From: JBHPHA01 sp042569905
GTDB taxonomy: Bacteria; Patescibacteriota; Minisyncoccia; Moranbacterales; UBA9337
NCBI GenBank assembly: GCA_042569905.1
Contig: JBHPHA010000007.1
Span: 1-43,568, forward strand
Direction of reading: 5' to 3'
Length of the DNA stretch: 43,568 bases
The translations under genes and the position numbers were made by a program. Within the stretch, counting starts at the first letter, position 1; each line of letters opens with the position of its first letter. Under the pieces are notes generated by a model. It was not told the DNA's origin and made no database searches. It was given only the letters and a program-made list of their open reading frames with translations. This document shows, piece after piece, positions 15,636 to 23,490 of this stretch.

Positions 15636-15733
15636 GTTGCCTGAATATTCAGGAATCTCAATAAAAGGTCCATATAAAGCAGAACATTACAGGTATTAAA
15701 GTCGAGGCAGTTTAGCTAAGATGCTTTCCCCTA

Positions 15734-15762
15734 TTGACTTTTTAGTGATTTTCCTATATACT
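15734..15762 (+). promoter_or_regulatory. Promoter of RRM gene
   Basis: TTGACT (15734-15739), 17 bp, TATACT (15757-15762). The leader is about 150 nt. Confidence 0.75.
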
Positions 15763-15815
15763 GGTGTATGTAAGTGTAGGTACGAGTTTTTCAAAGTAGT
15801 CAGTTAGTTTTTTGG

Positions 15816-15897
15816 ATTAATGAGTTATTGCGCAACCGAATCCAATGATCAAAAATTACGAAGAAAAAGAAAAATGTTTTAGCGTGCACTCATTAAT
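15816..15897 (+). promoter_or_regulatory. Long-range stem in the RRM gene leader
   Basis: ATTAATGAGT (15816-15825) and ACTCATTAAT (15888-15897) are perfect 10-bp complements enclosing 62 nt, ending 20 nt before the ATG; there is no SD. Confidence 0.6.
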
Positions 15898-15917
15898 TTA
15901 TTTTGTAAAAGTATACT

Positions 15918-16196
15918 ATGGAAAAGAAACTATATGTTGGTGGATTGCCATATGCAACCACTCAAGAAGCTTTAGAAGAAGCTTTCTCAGAAGCAGGAAC
16001 TGTTGACTCTGCTGTTATTATTATGGATAGAGCAACTGGTCGTTCAAAGGGATTTGGATTTGTTGAAATGGCAACTGAAGAAGATGCTCAAAAAGCTATC
16101 GAAATGTTTCATGAAAAAGATTTCGGAGGAAGAACTATCATTGTTAACGAAGCTAGGCCAAGGGAAGAAAGACCAATGGGGGATTTCAATAACTAG
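15918..16196 (+). CDS. RRM-type RNA-binding protein
   Basis: 92-residue single RNA-recognition-motif protein. RNP2 is LYVGGL (5-10) and RNP1 KGFGFVEM (44-51), with the aromatic residues that stack on RNA. The short acidic/Asn tail (PMGDFNN) replaces the Gly-rich tail of cyanobacterial cold-induced Rbp proteins. The role is RNA binding, possibly as a chaperone. The leader is long, has no SD and contains a 10-bp long-range stem, so temperature or self-control is possible (inference). Single-gene unit with its own terminator. Confidence 0.93.
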   Translation: MEKKLYVGGLPYATTQEALEEAFSEAGTVDSAVIIMDRATGRSKGFGFVEMATEEDAQKAIEMFHEKDFGGRTIIVNEARPREERPMGDFNN

Positions 16197-16243
16197 GAAT
16201 AGTTAAGTGAACTAGTAATTCTGACCGAATTGCATACAAAAAG

Positions 16244-16268
16244 CAGGGCCGCGCAATCCCTGTTTTTT
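16244..16268 (+). terminator. Terminator of RRM gene
   Basis: CAGGG / CCCTG with a 9-nt loop and T6. Confidence 0.75.
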
Positions 16269-16332
16269 GATTGGAAAAAATGTGTAATAATAACAAGGAG
16301 TTCATTGATAGGAAACGAAAGGGGTGATTAAT

Positions 16333-16796
16333 ATGAAGATAGATGTGGTTGATGATTTGTTGGGAAGGAACTATAGAAGAGATTTAATTCTAGCGCAACG
16401 TGCTTATTTGACTGATGATAAGAATGTTGATGTTGAATTTATTTTTCCAGAATATCAAAAAGCTAAAAAAGATTAGAGCATGTTTCAGCATCACAAATAC
16501 ACGAGGCTGTAGTTGAAGGAATTCTTTGCACTACTGGATTAATTCTGATTAAAAATCCAGAATATCTTGTTGGTTATGAATATTTCAGAGATAATTTAAT
16601 GGAAGAGACTATTTACTATAAAGAAGATTTTTCTTTTATTAAAATGATTTACCCTAATAATATTGAAAAGATAAGTTTTCAGTTAGTGGAGATTAAACCA
16701 AGAAGAACTCGAAAACTTTTGTTGCATCATGTGACATTAAAGGTGGGTGGTTGTATTGAGGGGACAGTGCAGTGTTTAATGAAAAGGAGTGGCTGA
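16333..16796 (+). pseudogene. Frameshifted gene, possibly hotdog-fold
   Basis: A 47-residue frame starts at ATG 16333 after AAAGGGG and stops at TAG 16474-16476. The -1 frame continues from an A6 run (16465-16470) as RLEHVSASQIHEAVVEG and runs to TGA at 16796. One more A would join both parts into about 154 residues. The His and Gln-Ile-His-Glu-Ala helix followed by a beta-rich end (LLLHHVTLKVGG, GTVQCLMK) recalls hotdog-fold thioesterases such as FcoT; this is a weak guess. The run is not in the phase of a classical A AAA AAG slippery site, so decay or a read error is more likely than programmed frameshifting. If it is not one gene, the first part is a 47-aa protein. Confidence 0.5.
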
Positions 16797-17125
16797 GGGA
16801 GGCGAAAAAATTATTAACGATTATTAGCTAATTATGCTTGTGGTCGTTTTTTGTTATTAAAGGCGCGGGAACTATTTATGATTTAAATTGTTAACATTGC
16901 AGCAAAAGAGCTTACATTTTTTAAAGAAAAAAGTAATATAAACAGAAGTATTTATTGACAGAGTAGGAAATATTTGCTATTTTTAGTTATCAGATATTGA
17001 TTTGCTCATAGTTTTAATGGGTTTTATTGATTAGTGTTAAAATTGTATTTTTAATATTAATTTGTGGTTGTCATGAAATCACTAGCAAGGTTATTTGAAA
17101 TGGAAAATAAAAGGAGGATGTGCGA
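16797..17125. other. Intergenic region
   Basis: No gene seen. It contains a weak terminator hairpin (16816-16852: AACGATTA / TGGTCGTT with G-U pairs, then T-run) and a promoter at 16955-16983. Confidence 0.5.
16955..16983 (+). promoter_or_regulatory. Promoter of 17126 gene
   Basis: TTGACA (16955-16960), 17 bp, TATTTT (16978-16983). Confidence 0.6.
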
Positions 17126-18634
17126 ATGAATGTGGAAAAATATGGGGATGTATTGAGATTAGGTAATAGGTTTACCTGTTTTAATACAAGAATGATAGCG
17201 GAACTTTATGGAGTTGAGAAAAAATGGAATTGTTTTTGTGGTTGCAGTGGGGTAGTGCAACATATTAGGGGGATGTGGAACGAATATGATAGCTGTACTG
17301 ATGAATTTTTCAGTTCTTCACGTAAGTTCGAGATTCTTAATAGATTGCTGAAGGCAGCGATAAAATTAAGCGATCTTAAGCTCATGAGAAAGATAAGGAT
17401 TGAGAGTCTCACGATTGATGCACATTTGCGCGAGGAGCTTCAGGAGTCTTTGAAAAAGGCTATATTGGAAGAAGTTCGGCAGCGTCGAGATGTCAGTCAT
17501 CTGTGGGCGGAATATTTTTTTTATGGTTCAGAGGATGCTGAAGTTAAATCAATTCCATCTGAAATCTTTGCCTTAGCCAGAGGAAGTGCCTCTCTTTCAA
17601 CGATGAAAAAAATTTTTGAGGCAAAAACTGGTGAGGTATCCGAAGAGGAGATTGCAGCAAGTATGGTAATGTGCATAAATAAAAGACTTTCCGATCCTCA
17701 TAGCGAAATGATTAACTTGATTCATGCGGTGGCATTTATCCCAAATAAGCTAAATAGTCTGATATTAAAAAGTGATTTATTTGAGCGTATAGCAAATGTG
17801 ATTATGGATCGTGAAATTCATAGAGGCAATGCGCATGCTGTAATTGAAGGGTACCGCGTCGTCAAGGATAATGGAATAATTTTTCAGGACTCATTCAGAA
17901 TCAATATTTTTAGGAAAACTGTGAATTTTGTTTTGCCTATCGCGATTCGAAATCGCGATATTGAATTAATGCTGAAGCTTTATCATTTTTTTCCTTCAGA
18001 TAAAGAAACGGAATTCTTTAGTTTGCATGATCTAAAGAGGGGTATTGTGTTTGCATTAAGTGAACGACATGCGTTAATTTCCAATCACAAAGAGGCTAAG
18101 AAGTCGATGTGGGCGAATTATCGTATAATTCCCAAAGAGCTTATTGCTGAGAGACGGGAAGTTTTAACAGTTATGCTTAAGGAGTCTATGAGAATAGGAG
18201 ATATTGCAAACCTCGATGTTATTTTGAGTACAGAAGAGATTAAAGCGTCTAAATTAGAGACTGAATGTTTAACCTCTCGAGCAAAATTTGTTGATAAATC
18301 TTTCAAGGAAGCACGCGCATCCCGAAACATTACCTTGTTGTGGAAGGTTTATTATTGGCGTAAAGAGGAAGATGAAAAGGTGAAAGTGCTGAGAATCATT
18401 GCAGAAGAGGCACGGGAATCCATGAGTTATAAACTTGTAGAGGACTTGCTTTTGAATATAAATCTATCCAGATCCATAAAGGCAAAGAATCTTTTTTTTG
18501 AAGATATTTTAGATCTGGCTCTGCGAATGAATTGGCAAAAGCTTGCGTGGGAGGCTTATGACCAGGTTCGAGGATATTCGGAATTGGCTGAGTTGGATAG
18601 AAAAATGACTCGCAAGATTGTTGATAATCTATAG
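17126..18634 (+). CDS. Large helical orphan protein with Cys cluster
   Basis: 502 residues from ATG 17126, 8 bases after AAGGAGG (17111-17117). No export signal, so probably cytoplasmic. Near the N-terminus (about 34-41) a CFCGCSG cluster could bind metal. The remainder is charged and helical with loosely repeated units (for example SLKKAILEEVRQRRDVSHLW and SFKEARASRNITLLWKVYYW), as in an alpha-solenoid or TPR/PPR-like scaffold. I do not recognise the family. Single-gene unit with promoter (16955) and strong terminator (18643-18677). It is the longest member of the SD-preceded orphan set. Confidence 0.75.
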   Translation: MNVEKYGDVLRLGNRFTCFNTRMIAELYGVEKKWNCFCGCSGVVQHIRGMWNEYDSCTDEFFSSSRKFEILNRLLKAAIKLSDLKLMRKIRIESLTIDAHLREELQESLKKAILEEVRQRRDVSHLWAEYFFYGSEDAEVKSIPSEIFALARGSASLSTMKKIFEAKTGEVSEEEIAASMVMCINKRLSDPHSEMINLIHAVAFIPNKLNSLILKSDLFERIANVIMDREIHRGNAHAVIEGYRVVKDNGIIFQDSFRINIFRKTVNFVLPIAIRNRDIELMLKLYHFFPSDKETEFFSLHDLKRGIVFALSERHALISNHKEAKKSMWANYRIIPKELIAERREVLTVMLKESMRIGDIANLDVILSTEEIKASKLETECLTSRAKFVDKSFKEARASRNITLLWKVYYWRKEEDEKVKVLRIIAEEARESMSYKLVEDLLLNINLSRSIKAKNLFFEDILDLALRMNWQKLAWEAYDQVRGYSELAELDRKMTRKIVDNL

Positions 18635-18642
18635 AAAGTAAC

Positions 18643-18677
18643 CTCTTACTCGCCTTAATGGCGTGTAAGAGTTTTTT
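18643..18677 (+). terminator. Terminator of 17126 gene
   Basis: CTCTTACTCGCC / GGCGTGTAAGAG, 12 bp with one G-U, 5-nt loop, T6. Confidence 0.9.
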
Positions 18678-18753
18678 ATTCTTTTAAAAAGCATTTTTTA
18701 ATTCTTGGATTTAGTCATTGTTAGTTTAATTAGAAATATGTTTGTAGTTATTT

Positions 18754-18782
18754 TTGACAAAATAGTCATTTTGCAATATAGT
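18754..18782 (+). promoter_or_regulatory. pnp promoter
   Basis: TTGACA (18754-18759), 17 bp, TATAGT (18777-18782). The predicted leader is about 143 nt. Confidence 0.75.
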
Positions 18783-18817
18783 ACAAGCAGTTAATGAGTA
18801 AAGATTAAAAACATTTT

Positions 18818-18916
18818 TTGGCAAGAATAAAATATTCCTTTGGAGGATATTATCTTGAAGCTTGAGATATAAAATAAATCAGTTTAATTTATATCTCATG
18901 TTTCAATTTTTTGCCA
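18818..18916 (+). promoter_or_regulatory. Structured pnp leader with attenuator-like hairpin
   Basis: TGGCAA (18819-18824) can pair with TTGCCA (18911-18916), closing the leader. Inside, TGAGATATAAA (18863-18873) pairs with TTTATATCTCA (18888-18898), extended by TTGAA / TTCAA (18854-18858 / 18902-18906) and followed by T6 (18907-18912), which overlaps the outer stem. The T-run hairpin and the outer stem are partly exclusive. Known fact: pnp of enterobacteria is autoregulated through a leader stem. Confidence 0.55.
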
Positions 18917-18932
18917 GGAAATAAGAAAAATT

Positions 18933-21044
18933 ATGGAGAAGAAACAATGGTCACTTCAAATTGGAGGAAGAGAACTTCAAATTGAAACAGGACTGCTGGC
19001 TGGTCAAGCTAACGGGTCTGTAACAGTACGTTATGGAGACACTATGGTTTTAGCTACAGCAACAATGAGTGAGAGAATCTCAGAGGGAATGAATTATTTT
19101 CCTTTGATGGTTGATTATGAGGAGCGTTATTACGCAGCTGGTAAAATTAAAGGTTCAAGATTTATTAAGAGAGAGGGGCGCCCTTCTGATGAAGCAGTCT
19201 TGACTGGTCGTGTGGTGGATAGAACTATTCGCCCATTGTTCAATCATAGAATGAGAAATGAAGTACAAGTGATCATAACGGTACTTTCTATTGATGGTGA
19301 GAACGCTCCAGATATAGTTTCAATGATTGCAGCTTCTACTGCATTATCAATATCAAACATTCCTTGGGGTGGTCCAGTTGGGGCAGTTAGAGTGGGAATG
19401 GTTAATGGGGAATTAATTCTTAATCCTGTTAAGGAGGAAAAGGAAAACGGAAATTTAGATTTGATAGTTGCAGGTACTAAAGATGACATTAATATGATTG
19501 AGGCTGGAGCTAATGAGGTTCCAGAAGAAAAGATATTAGAAGCTTTTGAATTCGGTCATGATGCGATTAATAAAATTGCTGAATTTATTGAATCTATCAA
19601 AGAGGAGATAGGACAAGAGAAGTTGGAAGTTAAATTACTGAAAGAGTCAGATGAATTTGAGAACAAAATTAAGGAATTAGCAACTGCAGAAGGATTGGAA
19701 GATGCGTTATATCAAAAAGATAAAAAGGTTGTAAAGAAGAAAAGTGAAAAAATCAGGGAAAAAATCAATGCCTTTATAGATGAAAATTACACAGAAGAAG
19801 TTGGGAGAATGAAGAGCATTGCTGACTTGGTTTTTGAGGATGCTTCTGATGAAGTAATTCACAAAAATATATTAGAAAAAGGCGAACGTCCTGATGGAAG
19901 AAATGCTGATGAGATTAGGCATATAGAATGTCAAGTTGGAATACTTCCAAGAACACATGGTACAGGGTTGTTTAATCGAGGAGAGACGCAGGCACTAACT
20001 GTAGCTACTTTGGGATCTCCTAGTGATGAGCAAATCATTGATACTATGGAAATGGATATCAAAAAAAGATATATTCATCATTATAACTTCCCACCATATT
20101 CTGTTGGGGAAACTCGTTTTATGCGTGGACCAGGAAGAAGAGAAATCGGACACGGAGCATTAGCGGAAAAGGCATTGATACCAGTACTTCCTAGTAAAGA
20201 AGATTTTCCATACACAATACTATTGGTTTCAGAAGTGATGTCTTGTAACGGTTCATCATCTATGGCGTCTACTTGTGGATCTACATTATCTCTTCTAGAT
20301 GCAGGAGTTCCGCTTAAGAGACCTATTAGTGGAATCGCAATGGGAATTATAATCGATCAAAAAGATAAAAAGAACTATAAGGTTTTGTCTGATATTCAAG
20401 GTTTAGAAGATCATTATGGAGATATGGACTTTAAGGCAACTGGAAGTGAGAAGGGTATAACAGCTATTCAGATGGATGTTAAGGTAGCAGGAGTTACATT
20501 GGAGATGCTGAAAGATGCTTTAGCACAATCTGGAAAAGGTAGAACACATATTTTAGAAAAGATGAGTGAAACTATTGATGCACCAAGAGAGAATTTATCT
20601 CCATACGCTCCAAGAATAATCACTATTCAAATTAATCCAGATAAAATTAGAGACGTAATCGGTCCTGGAGGGAAGATGATTAATCGAATTATAGATGAAA
20701 CGGGTGTTGATATTGATATTGAAGATGATGGAAAGGTGTTTATTACTTCTCCGGATGAAATATCATCTCAAAAAGCTAGAGAATGGGTTAATAACTTAAC
20801 TCGTGAAGTTAAGGCAGGAGAGATATTACAAGGAAGAATTACAAGAATAATGAACTTCGGAGCCTTTGCAGAAATCTTGCCTGGGCAAGAAGGATTGATT
20901 CATATTTCAGAGCTTTCTGATGAGAGGGTTGAGAAAGTTGAGGATGTTGTTAAAGTTGGAGACGTTGTGCCTGTTAAGGTAAAAGAAATTGACTCTCAGG
21001 GAAGAATCAATTTGTCAAAGAAGGACGCGACTGATACTAAGTAG
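18933..21044 (+). CDS. pnp: Polyribonucleotide nucleotidyltransferase (PNPase)
   Basis: 703 residues, normal length. It degrades RNA 3' to 5' by phosphorolysis as a ring trimer. Domain order is first RNase PH (about 1-210, with ATATMSE and FFPLMVDYEERYYAAGKI), helical linker (about 215-310), and second, catalytic RNase PH domain (about 315-550, with FNRGETQAL, GPGRREIGHGALAEKAL and GLEDHYGDMDFKATGS). A KH domain follows (about 560-620, DVIGPGGKMIN) and a C-terminal S1 domain (about 630-697, GRITRIMNFGAFAEI). No strong SD, only AGGA 12 bases away. The leader is structured, consistent with self-regulation. A terminator follows. Confidence 0.98.
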   Translation: MEKKQWSLQIGGRELQIETGLLAGQANGSVTVRYGDTMVLATATMSERISEGMNYFPLMVDYEERYYAAGKIKGSRFIKREGRPSDEAVLTGRVVDRTIRPLFNHRMRNEVQVIITVLSIDGENAPDIVSMIAASTALSISNIPWGGPVGAVRVGMVNGELILNPVKEEKENGNLDLIVAGTKDDINMIEAGANEVPEEKILEAFEFGHDAINKIAEFIESIKEEIGQEKLEVKLLKESDEFENKIKELATAEGLEDALYQKDKKVVKKKSEKIREKINAFIDENYTEEVGRMKSIADLVFEDASDEVIHKNILEKGERPDGRNADEIRHIECQVGILPRTHGTGLFNRGETQALTVATLGSPSDEQIIDTMEMDIKKRYIHHYNFPPYSVGETRFMRGPGRREIGHGALAEKALIPVLPSKEDFPYTILLVSEVMSCNGSSSMASTCGSTLSLLDAGVPLKRPISGIAMGIIIDQKDKKNYKVLSDIQGLEDHYGDMDFKATGSEKGITAIQMDVKVAGVTLEMLKDALAQSGKGRTHILEKMSETIDAPRENLSPYAPRIITIQINPDKIRDVIGPGGKMINRIIDETGVDIDIEDDGKVFITSPDEISSQKAREWVNNLTREVKAGEILQGRITRIMNFGAFAEILPGQEGLIHISELSDERVEKVEDVVKVGDVVPVKVKEIDSQGRINLSKKDATDTK

Positions 21045-21078
21045 TTTGTTTGGCAATTAGTCAAAATTATTGTAGAAT

Positions 21079-21104
21079 AAAGGCAGCTTTTAAGTTGCCT
21101 TTTT
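21079..21104 (+). terminator. pnp terminator
   Basis: AAGGCAGCTT / AAGTTGCCTT with one G-U, then T5. Confidence 0.8.
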
Positions 21105-21106
21105 AG

Positions 21107-21268
21107 GTACCTATTTAAGATCTCCATATTCTACTGCGAAACTGAAATCCTGGCTGCAAAATATCTAAATTTCGTTGAATTACCTTTTAGGTAGTCCTGC
21201 CTCAATTTATATATTTTTCGCTCAAAATTTCAATTTCTCGCTACGAAAGAGAAATCTTAAATAAGTAC
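21107..21268. repeat. Candidate interspersed element with terminal inverted repeats
   Basis: About 162 bp bounded by GTACCTATTTAAGAT and ATCTTAAATAAGTAC (15-bp inverted repeats, one G-T). It is non-coding, with a small internal hairpin (TACC / GGTA, about 21181-21193). One end (21109-21149) reappears in inverse orientation at 28785-28825, with 24 of 26 core bases identical. This fits a MITE-like or RNA-type repeat. It lies in the leader of the next gene. Confidence 0.6.
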
Positions 21269-21281
21269 TAATTTCAAAAAA

Positions 21282-22718
21282 ATGGATGATAAAACAAATT
21301 TAGACAATAAAATTAAATCATTGAGTGATGACAAAAAAACTCCCTTTGAGCCAGTGATTCGCACGATGCAAGATGATTTGGATGCTAGTGAGGATGTGGC
21401 GGTTACAAAAAAAGAGATCATTGCAGAGAAGCCGAAGATTATAATGGACACCAAAAAAGAGCCTATTGCAGAGAAGCCAAAGATTGTAATAGACACCAAG
21501 AAGGAGCCTTCACTTGAAAAGAAAGCTCCAATTATAGCTCCAGGAATAAAAAAAGCCAGTCCTCCCCCGAATATTCCATTTGAAAGTGAGCCAGAAAAAA
21601 AACCTGAAGTCAAGATTGTGAAAGAAGAGATGCCTAGAGTATCAGATAGAGTTGAAATAAAAAAAGACTTTGCTATGCCGAAGCCTCAGATGGAAAGAGC
21701 GGTTCCGCAAAGAAGTTCAATAGAAAAAATGGAGGCTTCTGCGCCAGCTCCTATTGATGCTAGGAGAGATTTGAAAAGCCAATTAAGAACAATGCCTAAA
21801 CCCCAGGCTGGTTCTATGCAAGTAAGTGATGTGTCTGATATGGATAAGATCGTAGAAGAAGAGGCAGTGTCAAAAGGTAGCGTTGTGGGAAAAATAATCG
21901 GTGTACTAGTCGTTCTTTTGATAGCAGCAGCTCTAGCTGGAGGTGGTTATTATTATTTCTATATCTATCAACCGAGTCAAATTGTAGACGACAGTGTGGC
22001 TGATGAGCAAGTACCAGTGCTAGAAGATACAGGCGAAATCGTTGAGGATGCGGAAATGGTAGAGTATGTTCTGAATATGCCTAATTATTTGGTCGTAGAT
22101 ACGGAAAGTAAAACTAAGTCAGATTTATATCTAAAGATGGGGAGCATTTTACAAGAATTACCAGCACTTGAAATTGAGGTTTATGAATTTATTTTAACGA
22201 ATGATAATTATGCTCAAATTGATTATGATTCCTTTGCAGATTTTACAGGATTAGATTTGGGTCCTCAAATTTCAGTTAATCTAGGCAATGAATTCTCTGT
22301 ATTCTTGGATGGAGGCAATAATCGATTAGGTATGGCTATTGCTATAGACGCTAGTAAGAAAGATGCGCTAATTAAAGAATTGAGCGCTAATGAAGCTTAT
22401 TTACTGAAAAATACTCAAGCTTTGTTTATGGATCAGTTTATTCCTAGTCAAGATAAATCTTTTGAGGATAGTAGTTATGATGATATTAACATAAGGTATG
22501 TTAATTTTGACCAAAGGGAAAACACATCTATAGACTATGCTATTGTTGATGAGTATTTAGTCATAGGTACAAGTAAACAGACTATGCGAAGTATGGTTGA
22601 TAAAATCACTAAAACTGGAACTGAGGAGGTTTCAGACGGAAGGACGGATATGTTTAATACTTCGAGTGGTGATACTGAAGAAGTGGAAACAACAGATTCA
22701 GCAATAACGGAGGAATAG
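21282..22718 (+). CDS. Single-pass membrane protein with Pro/Lys-rich cytoplasmic part, DUF3352-like
   Basis: 478 residues. Residues 1-200 are charged, Pro/Lys-rich and probably disordered, with a tandem 15-residue repeat (IAEKPKI...DTKKEP, 45-bp DNA repeat at 21420-21509). A single membrane helix lies near 207-230, followed by Tyr-rich YYYFYIYQPSQ. The C-terminal outside part (about 250-450) contains PNYLVVDTES, NEFSVFLDGG, and YLVIGTSKQTMRSMVDKI, resembling DUF3352-type extracellular domains. Function unknown. No SD. DnaA-box-like sequences and a terminator follow. Confidence 0.75.
   Translation: MDDKTNLDNKIKSLSDDKKTPFEPVIRTMQDDLDASEDVAVTKKEIIAEKPKIIMDTKKEPIAEKPKIVIDTKKEPSLEKKAPIIAPGIKKASPPPNIPFESEPEKKPEVKIVKEEMPRVSDRVEIKKDFAMPKPQMERAVPQRSSIEKMEASAPAPIDARRDLKSQLRTMPKPQAGSMQVSDVSDMDKIVEEEAVSKGSVVGKIIGVLVVLLIAAALAGGGYYYFYIYQPSQIVDDSVADEQVPVLEDTGEIVEDAEMVEYVLNMPNYLVVDTESKTKSDLYLKMGSILQELPALEIEVYEFILTNDNYAQIDYDSFADFTGLDLGPQISVNLGNEFSVFLDGGNNRLGMAIAIDASKKDALIKELSANEAYLLKNTQALFMDQFIPSQDKSFEDSSYDDINIRYVNFDQRENTSIDYAIVDEYLVIGTSKQTMRSMVDKITKTGTEEVSDGRTDMFNTSSGDTEEVETTDSAITEE
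21420..21509 (+). repeat. 45-bp tandem duplication in 21282 gene
   Basis: ATTGCAGAGAAGCC begins at 21420 and again at 21465; each unit encodes 15 residues. Confidence 0.9.
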
Positions 22719-22732
22719 TTAAATTAGTCGAT

Positions 22733-22772
22733 TGTGGATAAACTAAGAATTCTGTGGATAACTTGTGGAGAA
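22733..22772 (-). promoter_or_regulatory. Cluster of three DnaA-box-like sites
   Basis: TGTGGATAA at 22733-22741 and 22753-22761, each the exact complement of TTATCCACA, plus TGTGGAGAA at 22764-22772 (one mismatch). They lie between the stop codon of the 21282 gene and its terminator. Confidence 0.7.
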
Positions 22773-22779
22773 AAGTAGG

Positions 22780-22812
22780 AAAAGCCCTTTGTTTGAAAGG
22801 GTTTTTCTTTTT
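22780..22812 (+). terminator. Terminator of 21282 gene
   Basis: CCCTTT / AAAGGG with GTTTG loop, flanked by A4 and T5. Confidence 0.8.
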
Positions 22813-22897
22813 AAAAACAGTGAAAATAGTGAGAAAAATAAAAATCAGAAAAAATGGTTAAAAAATAGCTTAAATAAAGGGCTAGTATACAATATAA

Positions 22898-22926
22898 TTG
22901 ACGAGCGGTCATTTTTTTGTTATAAT
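22898..22926 (+). promoter_or_regulatory. Strong promoter of candidate ncRNA
   Basis: TTGACG (22898-22903), exactly 17 bp, TATAAT (22921-22926). Confidence 0.8.
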
Positions 22927-22932
22927 TGTATT

Positions 22933-23490
22933 GTAAGTGAGTTACAGCAACTTAAAAACAGAATAAAACACAAAAGACTTGAAAAAGCTTTTACTGCTAC
23001 AAAGTTTAATTATAAACTTCTTTCAGGAACAACGGTAAAAGAGTTTTCAATCACAACAACCCCCTGATTGTGGTTGAAAATTCTTTTACTGTTTTCCGAG
23101 CTTTAACCAATACATTGTATTTTTTATAAACATAGTTATAAAGAATATAGCGTATTGGTTAGAGCTACTTTTCTCGAACCTAGTCGGGAATACCTAAAAA
23201 AACAAAAATAAAAAAAATCAACGAAAAATAAAAATAAAAACAAAACATCAGTTCTTTAAAACATTATAGGCCAAGTGCCAGAAAACAGTAAAAGTTGTAT
23301 CTGTAACTAGGACAGGTAAAAAGTAGAATGTCCATGTACATAAAGTACGTGTAACTTATAACTTCTGATTGCTCCATAACACCCGAGAGCTAGGAGGTTT
23401 CCAGTTTACATGTTAGTACATGAATCACCAGGCGTCACAGCCACTTAATATATATTTTGGGTATCGTTTCGCCTGGTTTCAATAATTTTA
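22933..23490 (+). ncRNA. Candidate large structured non-coding RNA, unknown family
   Basis: About 560 nt without a convincing gene, behind a near-consensus promoter. Structures seen: a 26-bp unbroken stem (23031-23056 / 23068-23093, three G-U); a 15-bp stem (23099-23113 / 23152-23166) holding a 12-bp stem (23118-23129 / 23136-23147); an A-rich linker (about 23194-23247); then a second domain closed by AAGTTGTA / TATAACTT (23292 / 23357) with hairpins GGACA/TGTCC and CATGTAC/GTACGTG; and ACCAGGCG / CGCCTGGT (23427 / 23470). A 14-bp perfect complement links 23083-23096 to 23281-23294. I checked for tmRNA, RNase P (no GGAAAGTCC core), SRP RNA and group I intron marks and saw none. The 3' end is uncertain. 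Confidence 0.6.

Larger units (their letters stand above)
15636..15917. other. Intergenic region with palindrome, promoter and structured leader
   Basis: No gene seen. It contains the perfect palindrome CCTGAATATTCAGG (15640-15653), which could be an operator, then the promoter and the paired leader of the RRM gene. Confidence 0.55.

Noticed and set aside
16460..16476. Programmed -1 frameshift at the A6 run
   Set aside because: The zero-frame phase is T AAA AAA G, not A AAA AAG, and no downstream stimulatory hairpin is obvious.
22765..23067. A 100-residue open frame overlapping the terminator, promoter and first part of the candidate RNA
   Set aside because: It has no SD or known domain, crosses a terminator and a near-consensus promoter, and its composition is that of translated AT-rich structure.
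22933..23490. tmRNA, RNase P RNA, SRP RNA or group I intron
   Set aside because: No alanine-tRNA-like ends or tag frame, no GGAAAGTCC core, no SRP GGAA helix and no group I core were found on either strand.
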